From positions 9,962,085 through 10,026,084 of the forward strand of contig OZ022244.1 in NCBI GenBank assembly GCA_963978895.1: a stretch of 64,000 nucleotides of DNA, written 5' to 3'. Below, piece after piece: positions 10,411-20,884 of this stretch (position 1 is its first letter; every line of letters begins with the position of its first letter). Origin of the DNA: Erpobdella octoculata. Lineage: Eukaryota; Annelida; Clitellata; Hirudinida; Erpobdellidae. The position numbers and the translations under genes were made by a program. A model generated the notes under the pieces. The model was not told the origin of the DNA, did not search any database, and saw nothing but the letters and a program-made list of their open reading frames with translations.

Positions 10411-11783
10411 CACAGACCACAGTGACACCCCAGTTGTGGATCGAACAATTCGCTGTATTCAGAGCACAAAAGTTGACATTCATTTTGAAGGTGGTTTTCT
10501 GTTGTTTCCGTTATAACTTGAACGGAACTGAAGTTTTTTGACAGCAATGCGATGACGTCAATCTTCATATCACATATCGCCTCAAATCCCAGTAGGTTGA
10601 GATCATGTGCTTTTGTGACATTGAACCACACTCTTCTTTGGATGTCTGAGTTTTTTAATTTTACTTCTGTTTCAAATGTGTCTATTGTTGGGATGTCATC
10701 TCCCGTTGCTGAACAATATCTTTTATCATTCTTCAGAAAACTGAAGGGTTGACTGTTGAGAGTCAACTGTTGCAACAAAGGATTTCGTCCTTTCATGGTG
10801 AACACGTGTTCTTTCACGAATTCATCTTTTGCAAATATACACTGAACTTGTCTTTTCTTTTTTAGACAAACAGCTTGCAGATGTCCTTTCTTTTGACAAA
10901 AATTGCATTTGTAGTTTGCAAAACGACATTCTTTAAAAGTGTGGTTGTTCTTACCGCAACGTCGACACTTTTCTTTAGGAACATTTGGCGTTTTATCAGT
11001 TGCGTGCTGCTGATGATATTCCGTATGTTTCTTCTGCTTTCTTCGATCAACTTTGAATACCTGAGACGTTCTCTCAGGTGATGGGGTTTTTTCGCAAACG
11101 ATTTCTTTTGCAACTTGAGCTGCATCTTCGGTTTCGCATGCTATCTCTATTGCTCTTGCAAAAGATAACTCATCGTCATTTATGCGGAACAGAGCTCGGA
11201 GGACTGCTTCATTGTTGACGGAACAGATGAATCTGGTCCTCATTGCTTCGTCTCGTGGATTCTCGATGGAAGCGAAATCACAAGTTGTCGCTGCTTGACG
11301 AATTCTTGCCGCCAACTGGTTGATGGTTTCACCTGGTTCTTGTTTCATTGCGGTCCAGAATTTGTATCTTTCTCGGACGACAAACTTTGATGGGTTAAAT
11401 TGATTTCCCATAAACATTTCGATTTCTTCTATCGTTAAGTCATTGGCTTTTTTTGGCGGTGTTTGCTGACTTGCTAACGTATCAAGAAACTTGTATGTTG
11501 ACGAGGTTTGATTAGTCAAGAAAACTTGAGGTATTTTTCGACCAGGAACCGAATGAGCACCAGTGAAAGTTTCAAACCTTGCCCAGTAATCTTTCCATAG
11601 TTCTTTCAAAGGATCGAAAGCTTCGAAACTGGGAATATTTGTTGCCGATGGTTGTAAACTCAAAATCAACATCTCCATTTGTTTTATGTGTTCTGCTCGT
11701 TCTTTTTCGCGAAGTCTTTCTTGTTCTGAGCGATATCTCTCTTGCTCAGCGAACAATTTAATTAATTTATCAACTTCAGACAT
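10411..11783 (-). pseudogene. Ty3/gypsy gag-protease remnant
   Basis: The ORF starts at ATG 11783 and is open to 10377. The N-terminal region is a charged helix, the middle a typical retrotransposon Gag, then two zinc knuckles (CRRCGKNNHTFKEC and CNFCQKKGHLQAVC). The protease region begins (QPFSF) and resumes at YCSATGDDIP, but the stretch holding the catalytic DTG/DSG triad is absent, an in-frame deletion of roughly 25 residues. After SELFDPQLGCHCG the gypsy similarity stops and unrelated sequence follows to the stop. RT, RNase H, integrase and the 3' LTR are missing. Gag may still be translatable, but the element cannot move itself. Confidence 0.82.
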
Positions 11784-11798
11784 GTCGACTGCGCCAAT

Positions 11799-11961
11799 TG
11801 TTCTGTCTTTCAGAAAACTTTATTCTTTCAAAACACAATATAAATAACATGAAACATGTAATGTAAATACCGCGCAACTCGCAAAACACTAAACAGAACT
11901 TTCTCGCAACAACTCGGTAGCTAGCTTGGAAGGCGCACCTGACTACACCTGGAGTGTCTCG

Positions 11962-11969
<8 letters not shown>
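11799..11969 (-). mobile_element. Gypsy 5' LTR (about 171 bp) and primer-binding site
   Basis: Read on the - strand the segment starts TGTTGTTACGAG and ends GACAGAACA. It is followed by TTGGCGCAGTCGAC, a plausible tRNA primer-binding site, and then the gag ATG. AATAAAG sits near the 3' end of the LTR. No partner LTR was found in the window. The upstream flank is a (TA)n array. Confidence 0.65.
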
Positions 11970-12047
<78 letters not shown>

Positions 12048-12937
12048 TTTTTTTGTTTTTGTTTATGAACAGAGAATAAATTGTGCAAAAATTAATAATA
12101 AACTTTGATCGAATGTTTTGATACAGTAGTTTACAATGTAAATTTAGCTTAAAGGTAAATTAAAATATTGCTCGATATGTTTGTTTACTATAAGCGGTGC
12201 CAAAATAAACTAAATTGATTCTGTGAAAAATGTAATTCAACAAGAAATTCAGCGTATAATGAAAAAAATGTCGATTGAAACTTTTTGGAGGTTAGTATTT
12301 TGGACAAGCTTAAAGATGCTGGACTATCCAGGAGTGACTTTGATCAAAATTTTAAACATAAAAAATATATTAAAAAACTTTTTTTAATTTGACAGGTTAC
12401 GACAAACATCATGATAGTTGTTCATAGAATTACAAATTGTACATTAAAATATAAGTTGATTTGTTTAAATAAGGGTAAAGAGGCCAGTTTTGCGGTACCA
12501 TAGTTACATCATCAAGTGTATCATGTGTTCCTCTCTTCGTAACTAACAATGCTGTTTCAGTCACGTGAGAAACTACTGCATTGAACTCTTGAAAGTATAC
12601 TGCAAACAAGATCACATGAAAATCATTGATGCATATGATAACAAAAGAGGCGTTTACAATGGTTTCTCTATAAAAACTGTCAACTAACTGAAATTGGCAG
12701 AATCTAGTGACTGCAGGTCTCACAGAAGAAGGTTACTTTTTAATAATATACTTATATATGTGTTATAGTCTTTTGCATATAGAAAACTGCTTTGTGATTT
12801 AAAATATGAGTTACAAGTGTCATATTTTAGATGAAATATAATACAACTAATTTTATTAAATAAAAAATGTTGGAGCTATATGAATGTTTTCTAAATAATG
12901 AATATTGTTTAAATGCTTTTTTGTGGCAGACGATAAG
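11970..12937. other. (TA)n array and intergenic DNA upstream of the cathepsin gene
   Basis: (TA)n at about 11970-12043, then AT-rich DNA without recognisable genes. The promoter of the cathepsin gene would lie here; no distinctive element stands out. Confidence 0.6.
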
Positions 12938-15900
12938 ATGAAGGCTTTAACCAGTTTATGCTTGCTCCTTGTTGCTTCATCAGCATTTTCTTTTCCTCTT
13001 GAAATCTTGGATCTTAATTTAGAAGAAGAATGGTCTTCTTTTAAACAAAAATACAGTAATTGTTTCTGTTAATTAATCATAATTATATAATAAAAAAGTT
13101 ACTCAGATATTTTAACAAATTGAGTGTATTTATTGATAGTATATTTAAAAGAAATTGCAAGTTCAAAACTAATGTTGTTTTTATTATTCAAGGACAAAAC
13201 GTTTACCAAAATGGCGAAGAAGAAGAGCGCAAAGGAATTTTCAAAGAAAATTTGAAGGAAATCAAAATTAATAATCTTTTGTACTCGAAGGGTCTCAAAT
13301 CTTTTAGAATGGCAGTCAACCAGTTTACCGATTTGGTAAGAAAATTGATCGTTTAAATAAAACATTCAATCGACTTTAATAAACTTAAATATGTGTTTAA
13401 CATGTATAATCAGCTCTAGACACTTGAAGAATTCTCAAATCGTTTCCATGGCTTCAAAATGCCAAAAAACCACAAAGTAGCTGGAAGTACTTTCCTCATC
13501 TCATTGAACCCCGAGAATCTTCCTGAGCATGTTGATTGGAGAGAGAAAGGCTACGTCACACCTGTGAAAGATCAAGTACATATCATTCTAATAATAAAAT
13601 ATATTTAATTTGTTTATTAAAATAAATAACCAATAATTGCTAATTTTCAGGGTAATTGCGAATCCTGCTGGGCATTCAGCGCAGTAAGGCATTATTTCTC
13701 AAACTTTTTATATATTTAAAGTATACTCAAATTGCAAATTAAATATATTAACCCTAGCATAACTTCTTTAATACTATTTTTTGGTATAAAAACTGTTTAC
13801 TTATCAACTTCTAAAATGTTATCTGTGTAATTATCCTTTAAGCGTTTATTTTATTTGTGTACTTTCCATATTGGTTTAAAAATTCCCAATTAATTTAAAA
13901 GAATATATATATTTAAAGACTGGATCTCTTGAGGGACAACAATTTAGAAAAACCGGCAAACTTGTTTCTTTGAGTGAACAGAACTTAATGGATTGCTCCT
14001 CCGACTTTGGAAATAAAAGATGTCATCGTGGATTAATGGAACTGGCTTTCGATTACATCAAAAGCAACCATGGAATTGACACAGAAGAATCTTACCCTTA
14101 TAAAGCTAAAGTTAATTGATTGATAAAAATTAATAATGTTGAGATTTATTAAAATTAAATTAAATTAAAACATCTAACAGGATGAATTCGAATGCAAATT
14201 TGACCCCAAAAACATTGGAGCTCATGTTACCGGATATATTATGGTTGATAAATCCGAAGAAAAATTAAAAGAAGCTTTGGCAACTGTGGGACCAATTTCT
14301 ATCGCACTTGACGCAGAACACGTCTCATTCCAACATTATGAAAGCGGTAAGGAATATATTTGAATAACTATTATATCGAAAATTTAAAGTAGTTACAAGT
14401 AATAACTGAATTATAAATAAGTTATCATAATGGAATCTTTTATAAATTGTGATTTTTAACAAATGGTAAACTTAAGATTTTCAGATCTTCTTATTAATGG
14501 TCGATGTTTTTATACTCGACAATAACTTCTTTGGATTGTTGAAACATTATGTTTCTTGTTATAGTAGTAAGACCAATCATTTTAACGGTTACAAATGCAC
14601 TAAGTTAGAAGTATTTTCAGTACAAAATACAAATAGTTTTTTTGAAAATATTTCAAATAGGAAATACAAAATGCATTAGAGTATTTTACTGCAAAATACT
14701 AAAATACGTTGTATAACACTTGATGCCGATACCTCACCATCATCAACACGCATCTCAAACATTTTTAACAAAAACAAGTCAACAGGGTAAATCTTTTATT
14801 GTAATAAAATAAACAGATAAACAGAGTCAACTTTAAAAATGAGAATTTGCTTTTAAAATTATTAATTGTTCAAAAGTTTCATCAGTTAAACGATTGCGGT
14901 GAGGGGTCATTATTTGCCCCCCGGTGCTGAACAGGCGTTCCACTGGAGCCGAAGATGGGATGACAGTGTTGTACCGCTTAAACATGTTTAAAACCACAGG
15001 GTATAATTTTAATGTGTTCAAGTTTTTACACATGTTTTCCAAAAATGCTGTGGCCTCTGAATTATTGACTGTCACGGATGTAGCTGATTCAAAGGAGAAA
15101 AAATCGTCTTCTTCATCATGTTTCTTTGAATGGGAATCTATCACCACATCTGTTTTAGGAATAAAAGTTCGAAATGTGTCCATAAACAGTTTGTGAACAC
15201 GACTTCTGTGGTTTTCTGGAACCCATCTCATTTTGAAGAATGGTGTGTAACTGATGCTAAAATGAAATTGTTAACTTCAGAGTCAAACTGCAAATGTTTA
15301 GCATATCGCGCTCGTAAGCCTTTCAAAATCGATTTCGCAAGTGGTTGTGCATGTCGGAGTGTTGATGAAATATTTACAATAGACTGCTCAACGCGCAAGA
15401 CAGACGGCATCAGATAAGTCAAAGAAGATTCCTTTTCACCTTGGAGCTTTTCTAAAGCTGTGGCCAATAGTTTCATAACAAGTATAAATTCATTCAAAAA
15501 ATCTAATTCAACAATGTTCAAAATTGGTATCTTCAAACTCGAAAATACAACTTTTAGATTGTCTTTTGGGATTCGACCACCACTGCCTGAATTTTCTGCC
15601 ATCTTAGTATTAAAAAACTTTAAACTTTAATTCTAACGACAACGACCTATTTTTACTACAAACTCTAAAAACCAACCTCGCGCTAAGCTATCGAAACAAA
15701 AGGAAGTACATTAAGTAAACATCGATTATGGTATAAAACCATGATAAAAACATAACATAACATAAACATAACACTTATTTATTAATTTTAAAGTTTCCCG
15801 ATCTTTATATTTTTGGAAATGTCAATAATCTATTTTGTATTTTATTTTTTGTTCAAAATATTCAAATTACTTTTCAAAATTATTTAAAATAAAAATACTA

Positions 15901-16260
15901 AATAAATTTTCTAAAAGTATTTCAAATCAAAATACAAAAATACTTAAAAATATTTTAAATACGAATTTCAAATATAATGTATTTGAAATATTACCCAACA
16001 CTGGTCATGGTGTTTTGCTCGTTGGATATGGAACTGAAAATGGACAAGATTATTGGTTGATTAAAAACAGGTAATCAGTCAAAAAAACAACTTTTCTTGT
16101 TGAAATTAGTTTTTTATAATGTGATATTTGAGGTAAAAGTTTATATTATTTAATTTTCAGCTGGGGAAAATACTGGGGAACTGATGGATATATAAAGTTG
16201 GCAAGAAACAAGAACAACATGTGTGGAGTTGCAACACACAGTCTCTACCCTCTTGTATAA
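12938..16260 (+). pseudogene. Cathepsin L-like cysteine protease, exon 7 broken by a hAT
   Basis: A papain-family (C1A) lysosomal or secreted protease. Exons: 12938-13055, 13193-13335, 13420-13575, 13651-13683, 13919-14110, 14181-14346, a remnant 16004-16070, and 16161-16260. All introns are GT-AG and the phases fit. Exon 1 encodes a signal peptide (MKALTSLCLLLVASSAFSF). Exon 2 holds an ERFNIN-like propeptide, exon 3 the mature start (LPEHVDWREKGYVTPVKDQ). Exon 4 has the catalytic Cys in GNCESCWAFSA, where CGSCWAF is usual. Exon 5 reads [14 protein letters not shown] instead of the usual GCNGGLM. The catalytic His (GHGVLLVGYG) and Asn (IKNSWG) are on the last two exons. The hAT remnant ends at 16003, exactly where exon 7 resumes, and the first 14 or so codons of exon 7 (present in the paralogue at 62113-62218) are missing. 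No frame-keeping splice was found, so the gene is probably inactive. Confidence 0.85.
14500..16003 (-). mobile_element. hAT transposon remnant with transposase C-terminus
   Basis: On the - strand 15602-15228 and 15231-14833 encode the second half of a hAT transposase, with one frameshift near 15230. The C-terminal dimerisation block reads APVERLFSTGGQIMTPHRNRL and ends ILKANSHF. The right terminus (plus strand ...ACCCAACACTG, that is CAGTGTTGGGT inward) is intact and abuts cathepsin exon 7. The left terminus and target duplication are not recognisable. A long AT-rich subterminal region of ATTTCAAATAC-like words precedes the right end. Confidence 0.8.
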
Positions 16261-16755
16261 CGACATTTTAGTGTGTTTTTTTATCAATTCATATTTTCAA
16301 GTTCTATTGGTGATTTTAAAACCAAAATAAAATTAATAGTAAAAAAAATTCGTGAGTTGATAAACTATACCAATGATATTCTATTTACAAATGTAGGTCT
16401 GGATCTGTGTAGACAAAGTTTCCTTGAGCAAAACTGAAGTAATCTTGTGACGGAAATAAATACTAACTAGTTTTTTATGCTAATCTGTTATTTATTTTAC
16501 ATTATCACTTCCTGAATCCATCACTGGGCAAAAACTTATGGTAAAAGTTACCAGCTTTTTCAATATATTTTAAAACTTTTTATTGACACGAGCTGTCAAA
16601 AATGCACTAATCTGACCATAGCTACAGACATATGATTGTTAAATGTTACGTCGGCTCTGTAGTTCAGGTGTCAATGAATGTCAAAAACTATGCTTTTTTA
16701 AAATACTGCAGGGCAGTTTTTCACGGTGCAAAAATTGCTTGGCTGCAAAGAGGGG

Positions 16756-16756
<1 letters not shown>
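16261..16756. other. Cathepsin 3' flank, no gene seen
   Basis: AATAAAA-type polyadenylation signals lie near 16324-16330. The rest is AT-rich without recognisable content. Confidence 0.6.
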
Positions 16757-16793
<37 letters not shown>

Positions 16794-17030
16794 ATAGTTT
16801 ATAGTCCTTTACACCAAGTGTTTTAAGACTGAATTGGCTGTATATAGGAAGCACATAAGTACTTCCTGTCGTGGATCAAAGTTTGATCCTTTTAACTGTC
16901 CCTCCTCCTTTATCCAGGCTTGGGACTGGCTCGCAATTAGCGAGGCGGAGTTAAAGAGGGGCTATGGCAGGATGCCCTTAAATACGCCAGTGACCCGAGC
17001 ATGGGTATCGAGTTCTTTGGTGTTGTTTAA
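16757..17030 (-). mobile_element. SINE-like repeat with poly(A) tail, copy 1
   Basis: On the - strand the unit runs from about 17030, includes GAGCCAGTCCCAAGCCTGG, and ends in a poly(A) of about 31 bases (poly(T) at 16758-16789 on +). A second copy in the opposite orientation is at 23979-24151. There is no ORF; the source LINE is unknown. Confidence 0.65.
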
Positions 17031-17623
17031 CAAATAGTATAAATATCGCTGGTTAATTAGTTGCGACCTTATGTCTGAAAAGACTAGGTATAGAGACATT
17101 AAACTATTAAACTAACAAAAAATAAGGAGAAACGAGTTTTTCAACACAAACTTTTTTTAATTGAATCATGTATTGTCATCTAATATAGCTTGTCAAAAAA
17201 CTGGTTAAATTTTAATTGCAAGATTTGCGTACAGAGAAAACCACACACACACACAAACGGAGATTGTAACCTGAACAAAAGTTTGTAAAAATTGTTGCGG
17301 CCTTTTAGTTATTATTAATAGTTGCTAGATCTGTTGTAAAGATTGCGTGAAAATGTTTAAGAACAGTAGTGGCAGAAAACAAGAAAGTGGCGTAAAAACG
17401 GTAAAGAAATATTTTGATTATGAGCAATCAGCTGACAAGTCGAAATGCAAGGTCGAAAAAACTGTTGTAGCGTTATAAATGTTCCATCGCCAGAATTTGA
17501 CGCCCTACCTGCAGCTGTATGCTTGCTGGGTCCAACTGTTTCAGCATGCCTGACGTGGGGCACTTTTTATATTTATATTCAAAAAAACCGTTCTATTCTG
17601 TTTGAAAAATAGCAGTGGTTAGA
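17031..17623. other. Repeat fragment and a BED-like hAT N-terminal ORF
   Basis: 17130-17300 is a shortened copy of the inverted-repeat family at 55884 and 58880. A short ORF from 17352 (MFKNSSGRKQESG, then KKYFDYEQS, then KSKCK) resembles the start of a BED-finger hAT transposase but stops at about 17480. The TSD of the next hAT ends at 17623. Confidence 0.4.
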
Positions 17624-17726
17624 TCAGTGGCGTAGCTAGGGTCTTCTGCGCCCGGGGACAAAACACAAAATCTGCGCCCCTACATAAAATCTGTCGAACT
17701 ACATAAAATATAATAAATGTCGTACT

Positions 17727-17971
17727 TGTAATGTTTTTAGATTACGATATAATCTACACAAAGCAACAGATAACTTTATTAACCGATATACGAACGAATA
17801 CTAATATAAGAATCAGAATCAGAACATCAATGCGAACGTGAATATGAATGTGAATGTCAATGTCCTTACAGGCAAGCTACGCTTCCTTTTATAGCCTGTT
17901 CTCACTCTGCATCCATACAACAATGACCGGAGTCCATGCATGCATCATACATCACACACTACGACATTACA
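17727..17971 (-). repeat. 3' LTR (245 bp)
   Basis: Left LTR on the + strand and 3' LTR in element orientation. It matches the right LTR base for base by eye. It carries a degenerate run of short GAATCA/GAATGT-like words. Confidence 0.92.
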
Positions 17972-18035
17972 TCCCTCCCCTTCTTGGAGAACAAAACATC
18001 TGCACTAAAACGGAACAAAAATAAAATAGCAAAAG

Positions 18036-20510
18036 TTAGTTCAAGACAAAATCCGCAAATCGGGCAGGCAGTCTGTGTTCACGCTTGGAGTGTCGCGCAC
18101 TGTTTTGAACTGGCTGTAGGCTGGGCTGGTCTTCTACAACAGCTTGCGGTATGATAGTGTCGCTAGGTGCGATATCCTCTTCCACCAGGTCTTCAGATAG
18201 CTCCTTAGTCTGTGCACAGTTCGATAATCGCTTATCCAGATGCTTGAAGAATGACGAGTTGCGGGTAACTGATTGTCTGTCCGTGTTGCGTTCCGCAGTG
18301 ATCATGGAATGATTTTTCGACGTGACTGTCAACCTTTCTGTTGTTTTTTTGTGATTTTCATTTAATGTTAGATATTTCTTTTCTAATTTCTCGTATATGG
18401 CTTTGAACAAATCCAGTTGGTGTTGAATGTTTTTGTTTTCCTCCCACGATTGTTGGAGGTCGTAATTGGAATGTTCGTTCATATCTTTGTACATATTGAT
18501 GAGCTTATTCTTTTCATTGATTTCTCTTTGAAAGTTTTTAGTTCTGATTTCGAGTTTGCATTCCAAACTTTTGTTTATTTCCTGAAGTTCCAAGAACGAA
18601 TCGCCCTTTGTTTCGTTATTTTCTAATGCCAAACTGAATCGTGCCTTTGACTCCAGCGTGTCATCGCTTTTGTCTTCTTTAACTTCTCGAACCGCATCAT
18701 CATCTTTTTCATTGTCGTGCGAAATTGTCGTAGATGTTGTTGATCGAGTATTTATGTTATCATCTTTGCTGGTTGTTTTACTCTGGAGTTGGTTTTTAGT
18801 TTCATCAAGTTGTTGCTGTAATTTGTTATTTTTGTCTTCATATTGTAAAAACAAGGCGTACAGTTTTTTTATGTTATCAGATTCGTTTTCAACGTGAGTT
18901 TTTGCAATTCGTAACTGTTGCAAAGCTTCATCTCTTTCTTTCTTGAGTTTTTCTATTATAACATCTTTTTCATCTGGTTTCCACGGAGTAGCTCCTTCGG
19001 TCTTTTCAATGATCTCAAGTTCTTCGTCGTGCTTGAGCTGATCCTCTAGCTGTTGACGAACATGGAATGGTACACGACGATGAGGCTGTGCGACTGGTTG
19101 TACGGTGTCGTCGATGTGCAGTTTGACTTGAAAGTCTTTCAGTTTACCAACACCACCGAATAGATCAGCGTATTCTGTCACGAGCTCATGGACAATTTGA
19201 TCGCTAGGTGTCGTACGTTCACTGATCGGTTTTACGACATGGAGTAGATGTAACGCTTGAGATGCCTCCCAGCTTAGCAGAGACCCTTCATTGCCATTGA
19301 TTACGTAGAACAGCGTATCGTACGATCGGTCCTTGTACCGAACATTAGCACAAAATGTTCCTAATACCTTGAGGGGATTTTGTGCACAGTAGGCAAACAC
19401 TCGTTTATTGTTTACGTGTAATTGCGGCGTAGGTTTAATCCTGTTAAAATCGCGCTGGCTCATTACGCTTACACTTGCCCCTGAGTCTGCGATGACTTCA
19501 ATGACGGTGTCGTTTATATTAACTTGAAAATGTGGTAAATTATTTCTGACACTTAGTCGGTTCGAATAAACATTCAGAGCATAAACATGCCGATCCTGTT
19601 CAGGCGAATGTTTACAGATGTCCGATGAATGTTTACAGATGTTTACGTCGGCATCGACGTGACGAATGCGATGATGGTTGTTATATCGTGTGTTCGGCGG
19701 TCTACTTTGTGATCCACGATGCAATCTGTGTTGTGAGTCGTTGTTGCCGTGTCGTGATGTGCCATCTTTTGAGCGACATTGTGACGCAAAATGATGCAAT
19801 TTCTGGCATGAATTGCAAGATTTACCATGCGCCGGACACGATGCTTTTCCATTTTGGTGTGGCCATGGACCACCACAATTCCGACACCTCACGTCGTCTG
19901 TTTTATTCTTTGAGTTGTTCGCATGGTTCAGTTTTTGTTTTAAATCGATTTTGTTCACCTGCTGCTCGTTCTCAATGTGCTTTGCATACATGTCTGACAG
20001 CTCCAAACTTCGACCGATGTCTAGCAGTTTTGCAAGAGTCATATCTGGTTCGCACAAAGCTTTGCGGCGTAACGTGTTTGACGAACAACTTTGAATAATT
20101 TGGGTTTTGATCTCGCGATCGACGTTTTCAAAAGCACATGTTGTTGAGAGCTGTTTGAGACGCGTGTAGTAAGCTGGTAGTGATTCGCCAGTGAGCTGCT
20201 TTGATTGACGAAACGTGTATATCTGAAACTCTGTGTTCTGCCTTGGTGTAAAATACTTGTTGAGAGCTGTGACGGCTTTTTCAAAGTGACTCTCTCCATC
20301 GGCGGCTTCGGCGTCTGGCAGAGTATCAAAAATTTCGTTGATTTCCTCCCCGGCGTAGTGGAGCAGAAGAGCTTTTTGTCTTCTATCGTCGACGATGTTG
20401 ACGGCTACTAGCAGGTTGCGAAATCTAGAAATCCACTTCGTCCATCGAATTCCTGCAGACTCTTCCGAACTGACAGCGAATGATGGAAACGATGGTAAAG
20501 CTTCAGCCAT
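18036..20510 (-). CDS. Gag-protease polyprotein fused in frame to a coiled-coil insert, 824 aa
   Basis: Translation starts at ATG 20510. Residues 1-205 are a Gag (capsid-like, with a FTPRQNTEFQIYTFRQ block). Residues 209-245 hold two zinc knuckles (C209, C212, H218, C225 and C232, C235, H240, C245). Residues 341-351 are an aspartic protease active site, ADSGASVSVMS. Residues 455-510 are the usual lead-in to reverse transcriptase, ending EKTEGATPW. At residue 511 the sequence changes to a Lys/Glu/Asn/Gln-rich heptad-like coiled coil continuing to about residue 724. From about 725 it returns to a gypsy-style C-terminus (SVTRNSSFFKHLD, finally KREHRLPARFADFVLN). No stop or frameshift interrupts either junction. 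No RT motifs or integrase HHCC/DDE residues are present. The product could assemble particles and cleave itself but cannot copy itself. Confidence 0.9.
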   Translation of the reverse strand: MAEALPSFPSFAVSSEESAGIRWTKWISRFRNLLVAVNIVDDRRQKALLLHYAGEEINEIFDTLPDAEAADGESHFEKAVTALNKYFTPRQNTEFQIYTFRQSKQLTGESLPAYYTRLKQLSTTCAFENVDREIKTQIIQSCSSNTLRRKALCEPDMTLAKLLDIGRSLELSDMYAKHIENEQQVNKIDLKQKLNHANNSKNKTDDVRCRNCGGPWPHQNGKASCPAHGKSCNSCQKLHHFASQCRSKDGTSRHGNNDSQHRLHRGSQSRPPNTRYNNHHRIRHVDADVNICKHSSDICKHSPEQDRHVYALNVYSNRLSVRNNLPHFQVNINDTVIEVIADSGASVSVMSQRDFNRIKPTPQLHVNNKRVFAYCAQNPLKVLGTFCANVRYKDRSYDTLFYVINGNEGSLLSWEASQALHLLHVVKPISERTTPSDQIVHELVTEYADLFGGVGKLKDFQVKLHIDDTVQPVAQPHRRVPFHVRQQLEDQLKHDEELEIIEKTEGATPWKPDEKDVIIEKLKKERDEALQQLRIAKTHVENESDNIKKLYALFLQYEDKNNKLQQQLDETKNQLQSKTTSKDDNINTRSTTSTTISHDNEKDDDAVREVKEDKSDDTLESKARFSLALENNETKGDSFLELQEINKSLECKLEIRTKNFQREINEKNKLINMYKDMNEHSNYDLQQSWEENKNIQHQLDLFKAIYEKLEKKYLTLNENHKKTTERLTVTSKNHSMITAERNTDRQSVTRNSSFFKHLDKRLSNCAQTKELSEDLVEEDIAPSDTIIPQAVVEDQPSLQPVQNSARHSKREHRLPARFADFVLN
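18339..18980 (-). other. Captured coding segment (coiled coil, about 214 codons)
   Basis: Residues 511-724 of the 824-aa ORF. It begins KPDEKDVIIEKLKKERDEAL and includes LYALFLQYEDKNNKLQQQLD and LDLFKAIYEKLEKKYL. A serine/threonine/asparagine-rich break lies in the middle. Codons are visibly more AT-rich than the flanking gag, and there is no intron in 642 nt although host genes here have exons averaging about 100 nt. That pattern suggests capture of a spliced host transcript; I do not recognise the source gene. The right-hand boundary is uncertain by about 15 residues. Confidence 0.7.
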
Positions 20511-20639
20511 AGTTGATTAGTTGATATTGCGAACTAAACTGTTTAAGCGATTAAAACGATAATAGATTCTTCGGAGTTTATCGACAGAAAAAATTATCAA
20601 ACTGTTCGCGAAAGTTCGTTTACGAATCCTCGTCGCCAA

Positions 20640-20884
20640 TGTAATGTTTTTAGATTACGATATAATCTACACAAAGCAACAGATAACTTTATTAACCGAT
20701 ATACGAACGAATACTAATATAAGAATCAGAATCAGAACATCAATGCGAACGTGAATATGAATGTGAATGTCAATGTCCTTACAGGCAAGCTACGCTTCCT
20801 TTTATAGCCTGTTCTCACTCTGCATCCATACAACAATGACCGGAGTCCATGCATGCATCATACATCACACACTACGACATTACA
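20640..20884 (-). repeat. 5' LTR (245 bp)
   Basis: 5' LTR in element orientation, identical by eye to 17727-17971. The primer-binding site begins immediately inside it at 20639. Confidence 0.92.

Larger units (their letters stand above)
17727..20884 (-). mobile_element. Complete Ty3/gypsy-type LTR retrotransposon with a captured coiled-coil segment
   Basis: Two LTRs of 245 bp (17727-17971 and 20640-20884) are identical by eye along their full length, start TGTAATG and end CATTACA. A perfect 5-bp target duplication GTACT lies outside them (17722-17726 and 20885-20889). On the - strand the 5' LTR is the right one, followed at once by a primer-binding site (TTGGCGACGAGGATTCG). A purine-rich tract (AAGAAGGGGAGGGA) directly precedes the 3' LTR. 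Inside is a single long ORF (20510-18036). RT beyond its first residues, RNase H and integrase are missing, so transposition had to be supplied in trans. Identical LTRs argue for a recent insertion. The element sits inside the hAT at 17624-22487. Confidence 0.93.

Noticed and set aside
10122..10541. Possible small gene with TTTQCIVDYS repeated twice
   Set aside because: The frame is explained by a local direct duplication, overlaps the gypsy remnant, and has no recognisable domain or splice context.
18036..20510. Reading the coiled-coil part as ordinary retroelement integrase or RT
   Set aside because: None of the RT (DD), RNase H or integrase (HHCC, DDE) signatures are present, and its composition is an uninterrupted coiled coil.
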